From Chamaecrista fasciculata (Eukaryota > Streptophyta > Magnoliopsida > Fabales > Fabaceae), in assembly GCA_003254925.1 (NCBI GenBank), contig QANZ01013303.1, positions 1-64,000 of the forward strand: a DNA stretch of 64,000 bases, given 5' to 3'. Position numbers and translations under genes: made by a program. Shown in pieces: positions 32,008 to 43,200 of this stretch; within the stretch, counting starts at the first letter, position 1; every line of letters starts with the position of its first letter. The notes beneath the pieces were generated by a model, which saw only the letters and a program-made list of their open reading frames with translations, was not told where the DNA came from and ran no database searches.

Positions 32008-34336
32008 AATCCCCCACACTTAAGACTTTGCACTCTTGAGCAAAGGTACGAAGTAGAAGAAAAAAGAATATGCCAAAGAATCAAGGAACGTTCCCAAGTT
32101 CATGATTCAAGGCCAGCACCTAGTCACAAACTACAGCTAAAGAATTCATCAAGCAAGTAACCAAGTAAAGTAGTGTAATCCAATTTTCATAAGACCAATT
32201 CCATAAGTGTATCACTCTCCTCACTAATTGGGTATCATTTCTCTCTCGTCATGTCTTGGACTAAGTTCCTACCATAAGCTTGTAGAAATTCTCAAAGTCT
32301 CCACTTTAGGTGAAATAATGATTCTTAATCAAGAGGACTTTAATAGGGTTGTAATGTATGGGAAATGCTAATATATATGGAAAGAAATATAGGGAGAAAA
32401 GAAAGAAAATCGGTGTTTACTGAAATAATGGTTCTCTCTCCTTTTTTTTTTTTTTACTTGAGTCTTTGACTCTTATTTGGCGCCATAAAGTTGCCTCAGC
32501 TTCTCAATATATTTTCAATTTTAACTTGAAGCTTTAAAAGGCACAACTCTCTTTTTTTTTCATTTTTATTTTTCTATGATATTTCTTTTTTTTTTTACTT
32601 GGCAATTCAAACCCATGAGGAGAGAAGCAAAAAGAAGAGTCTTGGCAAACAAAATGCTAATTTAAAATTCAAAAACTGATAAAAGCAAGCTTAGATAATG
32701 AGGCTCAAAGAGGTTGACAATGGATGAAAGTGTTTAGGCTAGTGTATGGGGAATAAGGGTGGAAGAAAAATGCCTCTATCATAGTTCAGAAACCAATGCA
32801 CATGAAGCTTTGATAAAGAGTGAAATCAAGTTCTAGAGAAAACTCATCACAAAGACTAAAATGACACTCATATGAAATGAACAATTCGGCTCAAAATCTT
32901 CCAACAAGATTAATAAGGTTCCACTCAATTGATCTTCAGATGAATTCCAAGGAAACAAAAGCATGACCACAATCAACCAAATGCTCAGAAATCTAAAGGA
33001 GCAAGAGTTAACTACTTTCACATGCGAATAAGACATAACCAATTAACTCAAAAGCATAATTGAAATCTTCCCAAGCTTGAAAAATTCACCAAAGAGTTAG
33101 AAAAACTAAAGATGTGGGTTCATAAGATATCTCAAACCTGATGCTGGAAATCCATGGAAAACTGAATGCCAAAACTAGAGATGAAGGTCAGAAAATTCCT
33201 TCAAAAGCATTTAAACACATTTATGATAGGCAAACAGAGTTCCAAAATCAAGATAAACTGTCAAAACATAAATCCAGCTCAAAAGAACACAATCAACATC
33301 AACAAATGTGTAATCAAACTATATAGCCTGCTGAAAAATGTTCAAAAGACCAAAGAGATGCCCGAAAGTTTGAAAAATTCTCAAAAATATCATAGTCAGG
33401 GAAACAATAGCTAAAAACCAGAGTGAACTCACACTCCTCCACACTTTAAACTTTGCAGTGTCCTTAATGCAAGAACAAATACAAAATAAAAACTAGGGGA
33501 AGCAGAGCTTCAAGTAGATGCACATAAAACATAACCCATAAGTAATGAAAGGAACTTGCAAGATATAATATGAGAATGAACACAACTAGTTAGGGAAAGA
33601 TAAGTCGCTGCCCAAGTATCCAGACACAACAAACAAAATCAAAATTGTAACAACTAACTCTAGAGTTTACAGATAAACTGCAAAAACTGGACACAACAAA
33701 ACAAAAACAAAAGAAAAAGAGGAAAAATTAGGGTTTTTTTTTTTAAAAAAAAAATTGAAGGGGAAAAGGGAAAAAGAAATTAGTGTTTTATTCTTTTCTC
33801 TTTCTAATTTCTTATTTTTTTTTAGATTTTTTTTATAACTTTGCCGCAAAATCTGCCATTGGGGGCTCGTGGCCAATTTTGTGGCAAGAAAAACAGTGAG
33901 GAACAATCGATTTTTTGGTTTTTCGCCGCGAAATTCGCCATTGCGAGCTCGTGGCAAAATTGGTGGCAAGAAAAACAGTGAGGAACAACCGATTTTCCAG
34001 AAATCTGCCACGGAATCCGCCACGGAGTATGTCACGGCGAGTTTCGCGGCCAAAACTCAAAAATCCTGCACAGAAAAATCAGCGAAAAACTGACCAAAAA
34101 GTGAGTTTCCAAGCAAATCTTTGAACCAAAACCAGCATAAAATTGTCTCTAAAATCACAATTTCCAACACACTTCAATCTCAAACGAATCAAAATAACTA
34201 AAGACTCACTACACACTAAAGAAACAAAAATTAAACAAATAAAACAAAACTAAAAATTGACTCCCTAAGACACAAAAACGGAAAAACCCAATTCGTAAAA
34301 ACTTGGCACAATCAACCGTTAAACTTTGGGAAAAGT
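32008..34336 (-). other. Non-coding internal remnant of minus-strand gypsy element
   Basis: Lies between polypurine-like tracts (32008-32030; another near 33434-33450) and the minus-strand primer-binding site. No protease, RT or integrase block is present, so the coding region is deleted or this is a non-autonomous derivative. Long T/A runs occur at 32440-32600 and 33730-33840. Confidence 0.45.
33838..34003. repeat. Two tandem ~82-bp units
   Basis: Each unit has TGCCATTG or CGCCATTG, then GCTCGTGGC and GGCAAGAAAAACAGTGAGGA. It lies in the leader of the minus-strand gypsy remnant. Confidence 0.75.
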
Positions 34337-34354
34337 TCCCCGGCAACGGCGCCA
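34337..34354 (-). promoter_or_regulatory. Primer-binding site, tRNA-Asp type (minus)
   Basis: On the minus strand it reads TGGCGCCGTTGCCGGGGA, complementary to the 3' end of plant tRNA-Asp(GTC), three bases from the LTR end GGTCA. Confidence 0.85.
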
Positions 34355-34357
34355 ATT

Positions 34358-35746
34358 TGACCGGACCCATCGCTAGGTGGCCAAAATACCGGAATTAATG
34401 CACTATAGTGGTGCAATCCGAGTCGATCTCTTGAGGAACTTTTGTGCAAAGTTTAAAAGCAAACAATACCAAATTATCACTAATCGGGCGAAAGCAAGGA
34501 AAATCGTTCTTGAATGTGGATCTAATACCTAAGACAAAAATTAAATAAACCAATAAATATTTTGGGTTTTTGATTAAAAGGACTAAATTGAAAGAAATAA
34601 TAATACGAATAGATTAACAAAATTGAGAAAACACCCGACAGAGCAATTGGATTAAGCAATTATCACTACTAAATATAAATGGAGTATTTCCACACAAATC
34701 ATCGTAAGATAGTCACTAATAACTCAATGACCTAGATTAACAACCCTATCATGCAAACACCTTAAACAAGATAGATCCACAATAAGTATTGAAAACCTCA
34801 TTCAATTGATGATAAAAGAAGATCAAGAAACATAATCTTTCTAACAATAACCATTGTCAAAGCTATATATCTATAATTATAACCAAACTAGTATAAACTC
34901 AAGGGTTACAATCAAGATATAATTGGAAGAATTAAAACCAAGTTCTTAATCAAGAAACAAGAATTAGATTCACAACTAGTTCTTAGGTTCAACTAGAGAA
35001 CAAGAACAAGAAGAGAAAACCCTAATTCTAGTGTGAGAAAAACTCCCTATGTGAAACCCTAGCTCATGCTTTCTCCAATGCTCCTCTGGGTATGAAGATT
35101 TAGCTACTCATGATGCAGATATACCAAACCAAGCCCAAATCCGGACTCAACAGCCATGGCACCAAGAAAGCTCCAAGAAGATGAAAGATAGCCAAGAACT
35201 GAGAACAAGAATGTGTATTCTCACCCAAGAAGGGTGTGTAACCCCCAAACTGAACTAAGGAACCCTCATATATGAAAATTTCGGCTTATCCCAAGAAAAT
35301 CTAGGTCAGAATCATCCAAATCAGGGTTGGGCCTTGTTAATTAAAATTAGTCGCAGATCCTGCCGCGAAACCCGCCCCCGGCCAAATCTACGGCGAGATC
35401 TAGAAAATTCATATTTTTGTGCTGGTTTGGTCCCTGACTCGTCTCCAATGATCCTCGGGTCTTCCTTTGAGTATTTCAATGCTTTGGACTTCATTTAGAA
35501 CTGTCAAAACACTAAGAAACTATGTGAATTCTCAGGATAAAAAGGATCAAATAAATAATAAAGATTAAACCCGAGAAAAATCACACAATTAATCACAAAA
35601 TAGTCCAAATAATCATCAAACCTCAAGGCATAATATTTTATCATAAAAGGACATAAAGGCAAGCGAATGAATCCCAATTGAATATAAAATGCCTTAAAAT
35701 GTCACTAAAATGTATGATGAAATATGGTCAGATCAGTGTCGCATCA
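34358..35746 (-). repeat. 5' LTR of a minus-strand gypsy element (Tat/Athila-like)
   Basis: On the minus strand it starts TGATGCGACACTG and ends GGTCCGGTCA, 1389 bp. A minus-sense TATA-like CATATATGAG (near 35265-35275) is followed by a transcript-like leader with AGGGTTT motifs. It is bracketed by two tRNA-Asp primer-binding sites pointing away from it; only the left one fits its orientation. Confidence 0.65.
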
Positions 35747-35751
35747 AGTTT

Positions 35752-35769
35752 TGGCGCCGTTGCCGGGGA
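35752..35769 (+). promoter_or_regulatory. Primer-binding site, tRNA-Asp type (plus)
   Basis: TGGCGCCGTTGCCGGGGA, the same 18-mer as at 34337-34354 but on the opposite strand. Confidence 0.9.
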
Positions 35770-36059
35770 ACTCTTTCTTGAGTTCCTAAAAAAATTGTGA
35801 TTAGTTTTTGAGTCTTTTTCCTTTTTGAGTCTTTATTATTTATTTTTTTTTTAGTCAAGTCTTGTTTTGATTTTTGAGTCTTTATTTTAGTCTTGTTTTT
35901 GTTTTCTTTTAGTGTTTATTTTGAGTCTTTTAATTATTTGTTTGAGTCTTTATTTTTGTCTATCTTGTTTGAAGTCTTTTATTATTTTTTATTTAATTTT
36001 TAATTTTAAAATTTCGCTAGTTTTTATTTTATTATTTAATATCCTTTCTAGTATATGCC
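35770..36059 (+). other. Leader of the gypsy gag-protease element
   Basis: T-rich, with repeated TTTGAGTCTTT words. No coding sequence. Confidence 0.5.
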
Positions 36060-36975
36060 TAGGAGACTTTTAGAACCTATAGTTCCCCTAGACTTGGATT
36101 CAGATAAAACACTTAGATCCCTTAGAAAAGTAAGAAAAATTTAGATATGGAAAATTCAGGCAATAATTGTAGGTTAGATAACTAAGAACGCGAAGAAGTT
36201 TGCCAAAATCACGGTCTAAATAATGGACAACCTAGACCGAGAAGATCTATAAGAGAAGCATCCCAATCTAACGAATAATATGAGGTTCGGAGAAACGTGT
36301 TCCCTCAAATCCAAACGGACTTTGAGATCAAAGGACCACTTTTCAATGGATTACCTAAGTTCCATGGATTGGCCAGTGAAAATCCTTTTACTCATTTGAA
36401 TAACTTGTATCTTCACTGCTGAACCATGAAACCACTAAGGCCAGGCATAGAGGAGTGATGTGGAAAGTATTCCATCTCACACTCGAAGGTAAGGCGCTAG
36501 ATTGGTATACTCATCTAGGAACTTATGAACGGACAACTTATCTGTCCTAGGAAAATTTTAGAAGGTCGTTTCTCGACAAGTACTTTCCCGAAGCTAAAGC
36601 ATCTGCCGCTAAACAGCAAATCTCAGTTGTGGAACAACGAGATAACGAAACGTTACTCGAATACCTAACTAGATACCAAGACCTTTTAGTAAAGTGTCCT
36701 AATCACCAGTACATTGAGGAGCAATTAGTGGAATACTTTTGTAGTGGACTTCTAGACGAAAAGGCTAATCATATTGATGCCGCGTCTAATGGATCCATCA
36801 CAAAGTTGGATGTCGAGACCACTTGGGAGCTAATCAAGGAAGTCGCCCTCAAGCGAGAAAACCGAAGAAGACGTACCCGTGCTGTCAAGGGAATAGCAAC
36901 CCATGATTCAGACCCGATGATGGAGAAATTGGCATCAGACATGGACAGTCTAGCCATAGCTGTCAAGGCAATGAA

Positions 36976-39900
36976 TGTTGGGAAATCACAGAGCGAGCGC
37001 AGCGAAAAAATTAAAAAAAAAAAATTTAAATATGCTAACTCTGTGATTCCTTCGAGGATCCACTAATTATATTTATACCAGGAAAGTAAAGATGTTTACC
37101 TATATTCCAATCGGTGACTTATCATGTTTGCGAATTTGAGAAGTCCACTCCGAGTGTCCTTCCTCTACCGGTGATCCACACGAGCAGTTTGGCAGATGCC
37201 TAGGTGCTAGCCTCCTTCACTTCTTCCCAAGTGAATACGGAACTCTATCTATGATTCTTGAATGATCAAGAACCGTTCTTGATACTCAAGATTGATTGGG
37301 GTATACTATATTATCAGGTGCAGGTCTAACTCTCTTTCTCCAAGAAGAAAATCGACTCACTCTCACAAAACTAGGACTTGGCAAATTTTTACTCTCAACA
37401 AGGCACTAGGCGAAATTCTTAGTCTCACCAAGAATTGGTTGTGTGTTGTGTAGTGTTTGTTAGGCGCCTAGGCCTCTATTTATAGTTTCCTCATTCCCAA
37501 ATTTAGGGAATCCTAATCCAATTAGTGAATCCCTAAAATCTTGAATATCTTAATTCTATAATTAATATATTTCAGAGAATCTTTTGATTTATAATATCTA
37601 GGGGTGTTCAAAAGTCGGTTTGGATCAGTTTGGATAATTTTTTCCAACCGAACCGAACAGATTGGATGACAACCAAAGTCATCCAATCAATCCAGTCATT
37701 TTGAGTCATCCAAACCAATCCAAACCGACTTCAATCGGTTTGGATTGGATCGGTTAATCGGTTCCAATATAAAAAATCTGAAAACTTCATAAAAACTCAA
37801 AAAAATTCAGAATCAATGCATATTAATCCCTAATTTTATAACAAAATCAATATACCACCTAAAATGTCATTGTCTCAGCCAGCAAACTTTTTTGTTTGAT
37901 AAAAAAGTGCTAGATTCATCACTAAAACAAGTCAAATTACATAATTACATAACAAAACAAGTCAAATTACATAATAATCAGATTCATTACAGTGCAGAAA
38001 ACATAAAATTTGGCAGCAAATGAACAGCACCAAGAACAACAACAGCATCAAGTAAGAACAGTAAGATTAGCACCAAGAACAACAAGAATAACAGTAAAAA
38101 AACACAAAAACAGCGCCGAGCACGGCGAACGAGCACGGCGACGAGCAACAGCAGCGACGAGAACGAAGCAACACAACGAACAGCAACAGCGACAACGAGC
38201 AGTGAGACTGGCGACGAGCAGAACCGCGAGCAACAGCAGCGACAAATAGCGGAGACGAGGAGAACGCCTGGCAACGACGACGACGACAGAGATTGAGTGA
38301 ATGAGGGACGAATTTGTTGAATGTTGAGGATGGAGAGAGGCGCTAGGGTTTTCGCAAGTTGGAGAAGGAATAGAGGATGGAGAAATGAGTCAATGACCGT
38401 GCGGCTAGGTTTCATTTTTTGAAGATGTGGTATGAGTCATTAAAGGGGTAGATGTAATCTTTGGTTCGGTTGGTTCGGTCGGTTTTGCATGTTAAAAAAA
38501 AAACCGAACCGAACCAATCGGTTTTTATAAATTCAATCCAATACAACCGATTATATAATTGGTTTTGGTCGGTTTTGGTTGGATCGGTTTGGATCGGATC
38601 GGTTGGGTTTGGATTGGTTTGGATCTGAACACCCCTAATAATATCACACTTAATATTATAATTCAAAATTCAATAGGTGGCAATTTAAATTTGAGACTCA
38701 AGATCAAATCTTGAAATCAAATCTTCATTGCTCAAATCCTATTGGTTGGAATGAGTCATGAGGAATTGATTTTATAATTAAAATATTACTTTAATATTTT
38801 ATATCATAAAATTCGATTTTGCACATATCTTTTATAATTTGATTTTAAATTTTGCACATATCTTGCACTCCAAGGAACAAGTCCATGCGCCATCCTCATG
38901 TAGTTCTAGAGGAATTCCATAACAACCCAACTTCTTAGGTAGTTATAACTAACTTTGTTAATTCCTAACAATATCGAATTAAAATATCACTTTAATATCT
39001 TTAATTCAAATCCTGTATCTTTTCAAAAAGATATTGTTTTGAATTCAAAATTCAAACCTTGTTATCTTTATTTAATTAACAAAACATTTTCATTAATTAA
39101 AATAAGACCAAAAGAGGCGCCACCCTCATTCCTTGTTTCCCCAATATTAGTGAATTTAATAAATCAATAATTCCCTAACTTTTAGGAAACTTATTTAATT
39201 TATTATTCCCTAATATTTTAAACAAGAATTTAATATTTAAATTTGTCCAACAAATTTGAATACCACAATCATAGATATTTATTTAAGACAAGATTTAATG
39301 TCCTAAGACATCTAACTATGTCTTAAATTGTGTCACCAAAGTGACTCACGAGTTAACCCTAATTCGTGTCCCAAAAATGGCATCTTGATCCTGCTCATGT
39401 GTGACCTAGCAGGCCTCACGTGAAGTTGGCAGCAAGCCATCTCTATGACTCACAAGTCGAGAGCGGACTCTAGCAAGCCATCTCGACTACCCAAAACACG
39501 TGAGTTATCGCTTTAACGTTAACGACTTAACCTAAAATACCACCTTGTCATAATCCCTATTGTCACACGATATTTTGGTCATGGATTAGGCACGGGAATG
39601 TCATCCATAATCCAAACCACAACTTTCTCGATTCCCTGAGTTAGTCCCAATTCCCAGCGTGGCCACGCATTTCTTGGACAGACTCATCGAGGGCGCCAAT
39701 TAAATATCTCTCATCTTAATGAGGGACAAAATCCCATCTTAGTCAACCACATTCCTCAGCACGGAAATCAACCAAACCCGTACCTAGCCTGTATGGCTAC
39801 CCTGCTATGGGCAACGTTGGACTAGGCCAAAGTTTGACAACTACAATGCCAGAATAGTCAAAACCTCAGGTCTAACGATATCGTGACAGGTGTACAGGAG

Positions 39901-40226
39901 AGGCTAGCTTATGACTAAACCCATGCAGGACTCTCCGGGTCGGTCCAGCAACTTGTAACCCTTACATAATTGCATCATGACTCTCGAGAAGCGTCTAGTG
40001 CATGTATCTCTATACACCGAGGTCATGCTGGTCTTGGTTCATTTATGTTCCCACGTGAATGATCGACCAGGGACAATTTTAGATTAATTGTCATATAATT
40101 AATCAAGGATGCTATCATAGTAAACATGCTAATAATATGATAACAACATAATTTATCTCCATAAATTAATCAATATGTTCAAAACATATACATAAAATGA
40201 TTGGTCCTAGGGCACAATCTCCAACA
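36976..40226 (-). mobile_element. Solo LTR of the copia family, inserted in gypsy gag
   Basis: + strand TGTTGGGAAATCACAGAG ... CACAATCTCCAACA, with a perfect 5-bp duplication ATGAA (36971-36975 and 40227-40231). Minus-strand sense, because the TATA box (CTATTTATAG on +, near 37477) reads on minus. Without the hAT insert the LTR is about 2.2 kb. No internal region remains, so it arose by LTR-LTR recombination. Confidence 0.92.
37599..38637. mobile_element. hAT-type element inside the solo LTR
   Basis: Ends TAGGGGTGTTCA and TGAACACCCCTA, flanked by a perfect 8-bp duplication ATAATATC (37591-37598 and 38638-38645). Long arms carry GGTTTGGAT / GGATCGG words. The middle (about 38000-38310) is a GC-richer, CAG/CGACGA-rich low-complexity segment unlike anything nearby. 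No transposase. Confidence 0.9.
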
Positions 40227-41078
40227 ATGAATGCTAGGTTAGCTACTTCGCCAAGAAAAGTCGTTCTTGTGACCGCACCTTGCTCTGTGTGCGATTCATA
40301 TCAACATGGAACTAGGGAATGTCCCCATCAACCCGAGGAAGTTTCGGCCATGTATCAACAAGGCCCTAATCAATTTCCTAGAAGATTTGAAAATAGATTT
40401 AGGACTGGAAATTATTTCCAAAACCAAAAGTTTAATAACCCAGCTCCTCAAAGACAAAACCTATCTTCAACCGAAACTGACACTCAACTCCTCATTAGAA
40501 AGTTTGAAGAATCTGAAGCTCGAACTTCGAAGAGATTCAATGATTTGGGACAAAGGATCGATCTTCTTTCTAAGGAGATGGAAATCGCGAAAAGAAAGCA
40601 CGATCATCTTGAACAAGAATTCGTTCAAGCAACCGATGTTAAAGTTAATAACACAAGTGCCCCTAGTAGTTCTAAGGCAGTTCATGCCATTACCACTAGA
40701 GAAACCGAACCTATAGAAAACCCTGCTCAAGAAACATTAGTGCAAACCCTAGAAGAGCCTGAGCCTGAAGAGATATTCATAGAGATCAAGGGTGGAGAAA
40801 ACTTTAAGGCCATAATAGAGAAGCACCCTAAGTATGCCCAATTCTTCTTTGGTTTCAATTATAAGAAGGAAAAGGTAGAAACTCATGTTGTGAAGAAATT
40901 GGAAACTGAGGAAGAAACTAAGGTAGAAACTAAGGTAGATGACCTCCCGTTTCCAAGCTCTCATGTAATGACTAAGGAACAACTAGAGGATAAAAAGGAT
41001 AAGGAGATAGAAGACTTATTTGGAAAACTAAAAGTCAATGCCCCCTTATTATATTTGGTTAGGAAAGTCCCTAGGTAA

Positions 41079-42353
41079 ACTAAGGTATTTAAAAACTTAG
41101 TTGAGAAAAAGAAAACATTCCAAAGAAAACTTCAACTAAGTCCTACCATTTCAGCCCTTCTAAACCCTAAGATACCTATAAAACGCAAGGATCCTGGTTC
41201 ATTCACCATCCCTTGCATGATAGGAAAAGCCGTAGTCAATGGAGCATTGTTGGACTTAGGAGCAGCTATGAACGTTATGCCCAAGTCAGTCTACGATTAT
41301 TTGAATATGGACGGACTTAAGCACACAGGGTTGACCCTGCAATTAGCCGACAAAAGCAGCAGACGTCCCCTAGGAATAGTGGAAGATGTCCTAGTCAAAG
41401 TGAAAGGTTTAATCTTTCCTGCTGACTTCTATGTCCTAGACACCGGTAGTAATAGAGCTACCGATTACACCATAATCTTAGGCAGACCTTTCCTACGGAC
41501 CGCTAATGTCAATATTAGCATGAAGGATGGAAAGATCAAGATCGATAATGGACATCAAAATATCACACTTACGATGTACGAAGCGGAGAAATCCGATGAA
41601 CACCCCGTGTTGGAAACACGAAGTATTTGCACATCTAACAAAACTCTAGGAGAAAAACCTAAAGAGGAGGATCTCGAATTTGAAACTCTTTTAAATTTAG
41701 AACCTCCTGATCCTGGCTTGCATATACCAGAAGCATACTTTGAAGACATGAACATTAGTTCACTCTTCGAGGAAGAGGAGGAAGACCTCGTAACTTCCAA
41801 AGTAAAAGAGAAACCAGCACCCAAACAAATTATTTCCAAGCACAAGGCTGTGTGGCAGCCTGTTCACCATAAAACTAACCCAACTATAGCCCCGTGCTAT
41901 AGTGTTTTTAATTTTGCAGAAAAGGAGATGGGAGTAGCGAAAAAGCCAAGGACCCTATTCTCCATGTGTTCCTGCAAGAACTTAGGGATAGGTGCTGAAT
42001 GTCTAAGTGATGAAGAATGGCTCCATAATGTAGATGCCGTATGCAAGAATGCAACCAAAAGGATTCATGTGGACTTCATAGGCATAGACAAGGTGCTCGA
42101 TCCGAAGCGCAAAGGAATAACAATCAAAGACTTGGATCAGTCCATTGGATCGTTCAATGATGATGCAGGGATCACACAAAAAGGTACGCTCGCAAAAAAA
42201 TATGCACTTTATCGGCTTTTTATGCGAGACTACTACTATAGGACTAAGTTTCATAAGACACGTCAATTTAGGATAAATAAGAGAACTAGATATCGACCAC
42301 GCATAAAACTTAAAAATTTTAAAAATAGGAAGGTGGTACGAAATCCTATCTGA
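41079..42353 (+). pseudogene. Gypsy retropepsin domain plus unknown C-terminal tail
   Basis: In frame with gag after one TAA. The retropepsin block runs from about 41200: GALLDLGAAMNVMP (the D-L-G-A form usual in Tat/Athila elements) and IILGRPFLRTA (near 41485). It is followed by an acidic linker and then a basic tail (KTRQFRINKRTRYRP, near 42250-42300) before the stop. The frame is open for 378 codons from 41217. RT would normally follow here but is missing. The role of the tail is unknown. Confidence 0.75.
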
Positions 42354-42989
42354 ACCACACTCTTCAAGGACAAGGATGGCAACCGATGTGGACAAAGGAT
42401 CTCTACCGAGCGAAGGATAGGCGGATACTTCGTAAAAACATGCCACGAAACCTTCAGGCCACCCTGAAGAAGTTCCGCAATGCCTTTTTCCCACTTACAC
42501 GGTTTCCACGTAAGTGTGGGGGAAGAAGAGGGTTATCCCAAACCCTAATTCGTAGTTTAGGACCCTAGAATTTGTATTAGACAAATTCTAGCCTTTTAAT
42601 TCTTAGCATTCTTAGTTTTGGTTTAATTCTTAGTTAGAGTCTGACAACCAAGCGACAGAAATAAAAATTTCAATTTTAATTTCTGCGCCGGCGGCGCACC
42701 TGGCGGCCCAACGTCAAATTATTTGGAGATTTTAATCGCAATTAAACTCTACCAAATGTGATTTAAATTCAAATTTTTAATGAAGCAGATTTGACGAATA
42801 TATTAGGAATATCTTAGATTTTCATCCTATAAATACCCCATCAAACCTCTAGGCTTCTCACAAATCTCAAAAGGTCTTATTCACTCCAAAAGCTCCTAGA
42901 GCACTCTCTTGAAAGCTAAAAATCGTTCTCCTTCGAAGTTTTCTTCCAAATCTAAGGTAAGCCTTTACGGTTTTATGTGAATTCGCTAG
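42354..42989 (+). repeat. Purine tract and 3' LTR part of the gypsy element
   Basis: AAGTGTGGGGGAAGAAGAGG (42512-42531) is the likely polypurine tract. Beyond it CTGCGCCGGCGGCGCACC and a TATA-like CTATAAATACC suggest U3. The end is cut by the copia LTR at 42990. Confidence 0.5.
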
Positions 42990-43144
42990 TGTTGGGAAAT
43001 CACAGAGGGAGCGCAGCGGAAAAAATAAAAAAAACTTGACAAAACTTGATAAAAAGCTAACTCTGTGATTCCTTCCAGGATCCACTAACTATGTTTATAC
43101 CAGGTAAGAAAAGATGTTTACCTAGTTTCAATCGGTGACTTATC
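42990..43144 (-). repeat. Copia LTR fragment before a single-N break
   Basis: Starts TGTTGGGAAATCACAGAGGG like the LTR at 36976 and stops at an N (43146) after CGGTGACTTATCG. The same 155 bases are largely repeated from 43201. Confidence 0.6.
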
Positions 43145-43200
43145 GNGCAAGTTTTTTTAATTTAAGTTTCTTTCGCTGCGTGTTTCCTTGGGGATTTCCC

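Larger units (their letters stand above)
36060..41078 (+). pseudogene. Gypsy gag, split by a solo LTR
   Basis: The N-terminal part (36060-36550) has several stops, including a TGA near 36420 and a TAG near 36548 where a Trp is usual. From there to 36975 the frame is open. The solo LTR 36976-40226 interrupts it, and the same frame resumes after the duplicated ATGAA. The C-terminal part has a CX2CX4HX4C knuckle, CSVCDSYQHGTREC (near 40290-40330), and acidic stretches. A single TAA at 41076-41078 separates gag from the in-frame protease. Retrotransposon gag of Tat/Athila-type gypsy is the likely family. Confidence 0.75.
35747..42989 (+). mobile_element. Plus-strand gypsy element encoding only gag and protease
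   Basis: Begins at a tRNA-Asp primer-binding site and runs through gag and a retropepsin to a purine tract near 42512, followed by LTR-like sequence with a TATA box (CTATAAATACCCC near 42827). No RT, RNase H or integrase lies between protease and the purine tract. A solo LTR sits in gag. No 5' LTR in the right orientation is visible. It resembles non-autonomous TR-GAG/LARD-type derivatives, an inference from content. Confidence 0.65.

Noticed and set aside
33667..34124. Several overlapping frames
   Set aside because: They lie in the tandem-repeat leader of the gypsy remnant and match in several frames because of the repeats.
34358..35746. 5' LTR of the plus-strand gypsy element
   Set aside because: Its promoter-like signals read on the minus strand and it does not resemble the LTR sequence after the plus-strand purine tract at 42512.
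34337..35769. tRNA-Asp genes at the two 18-mers
   Set aside because: Only the 3' end complement is present, beside LTR ends. These are primer-binding sites. The iMet-like 17-mers at 9841, 44913 and 54532 are rejected for the same reason.
37987..38415. 142-codon minus-strand frame in the hAT element
   Set aside because: Low-complexity L/V/C-rich translation with no start context or domain; the other strand is Q/R-rich. Kept only as a possible capture.
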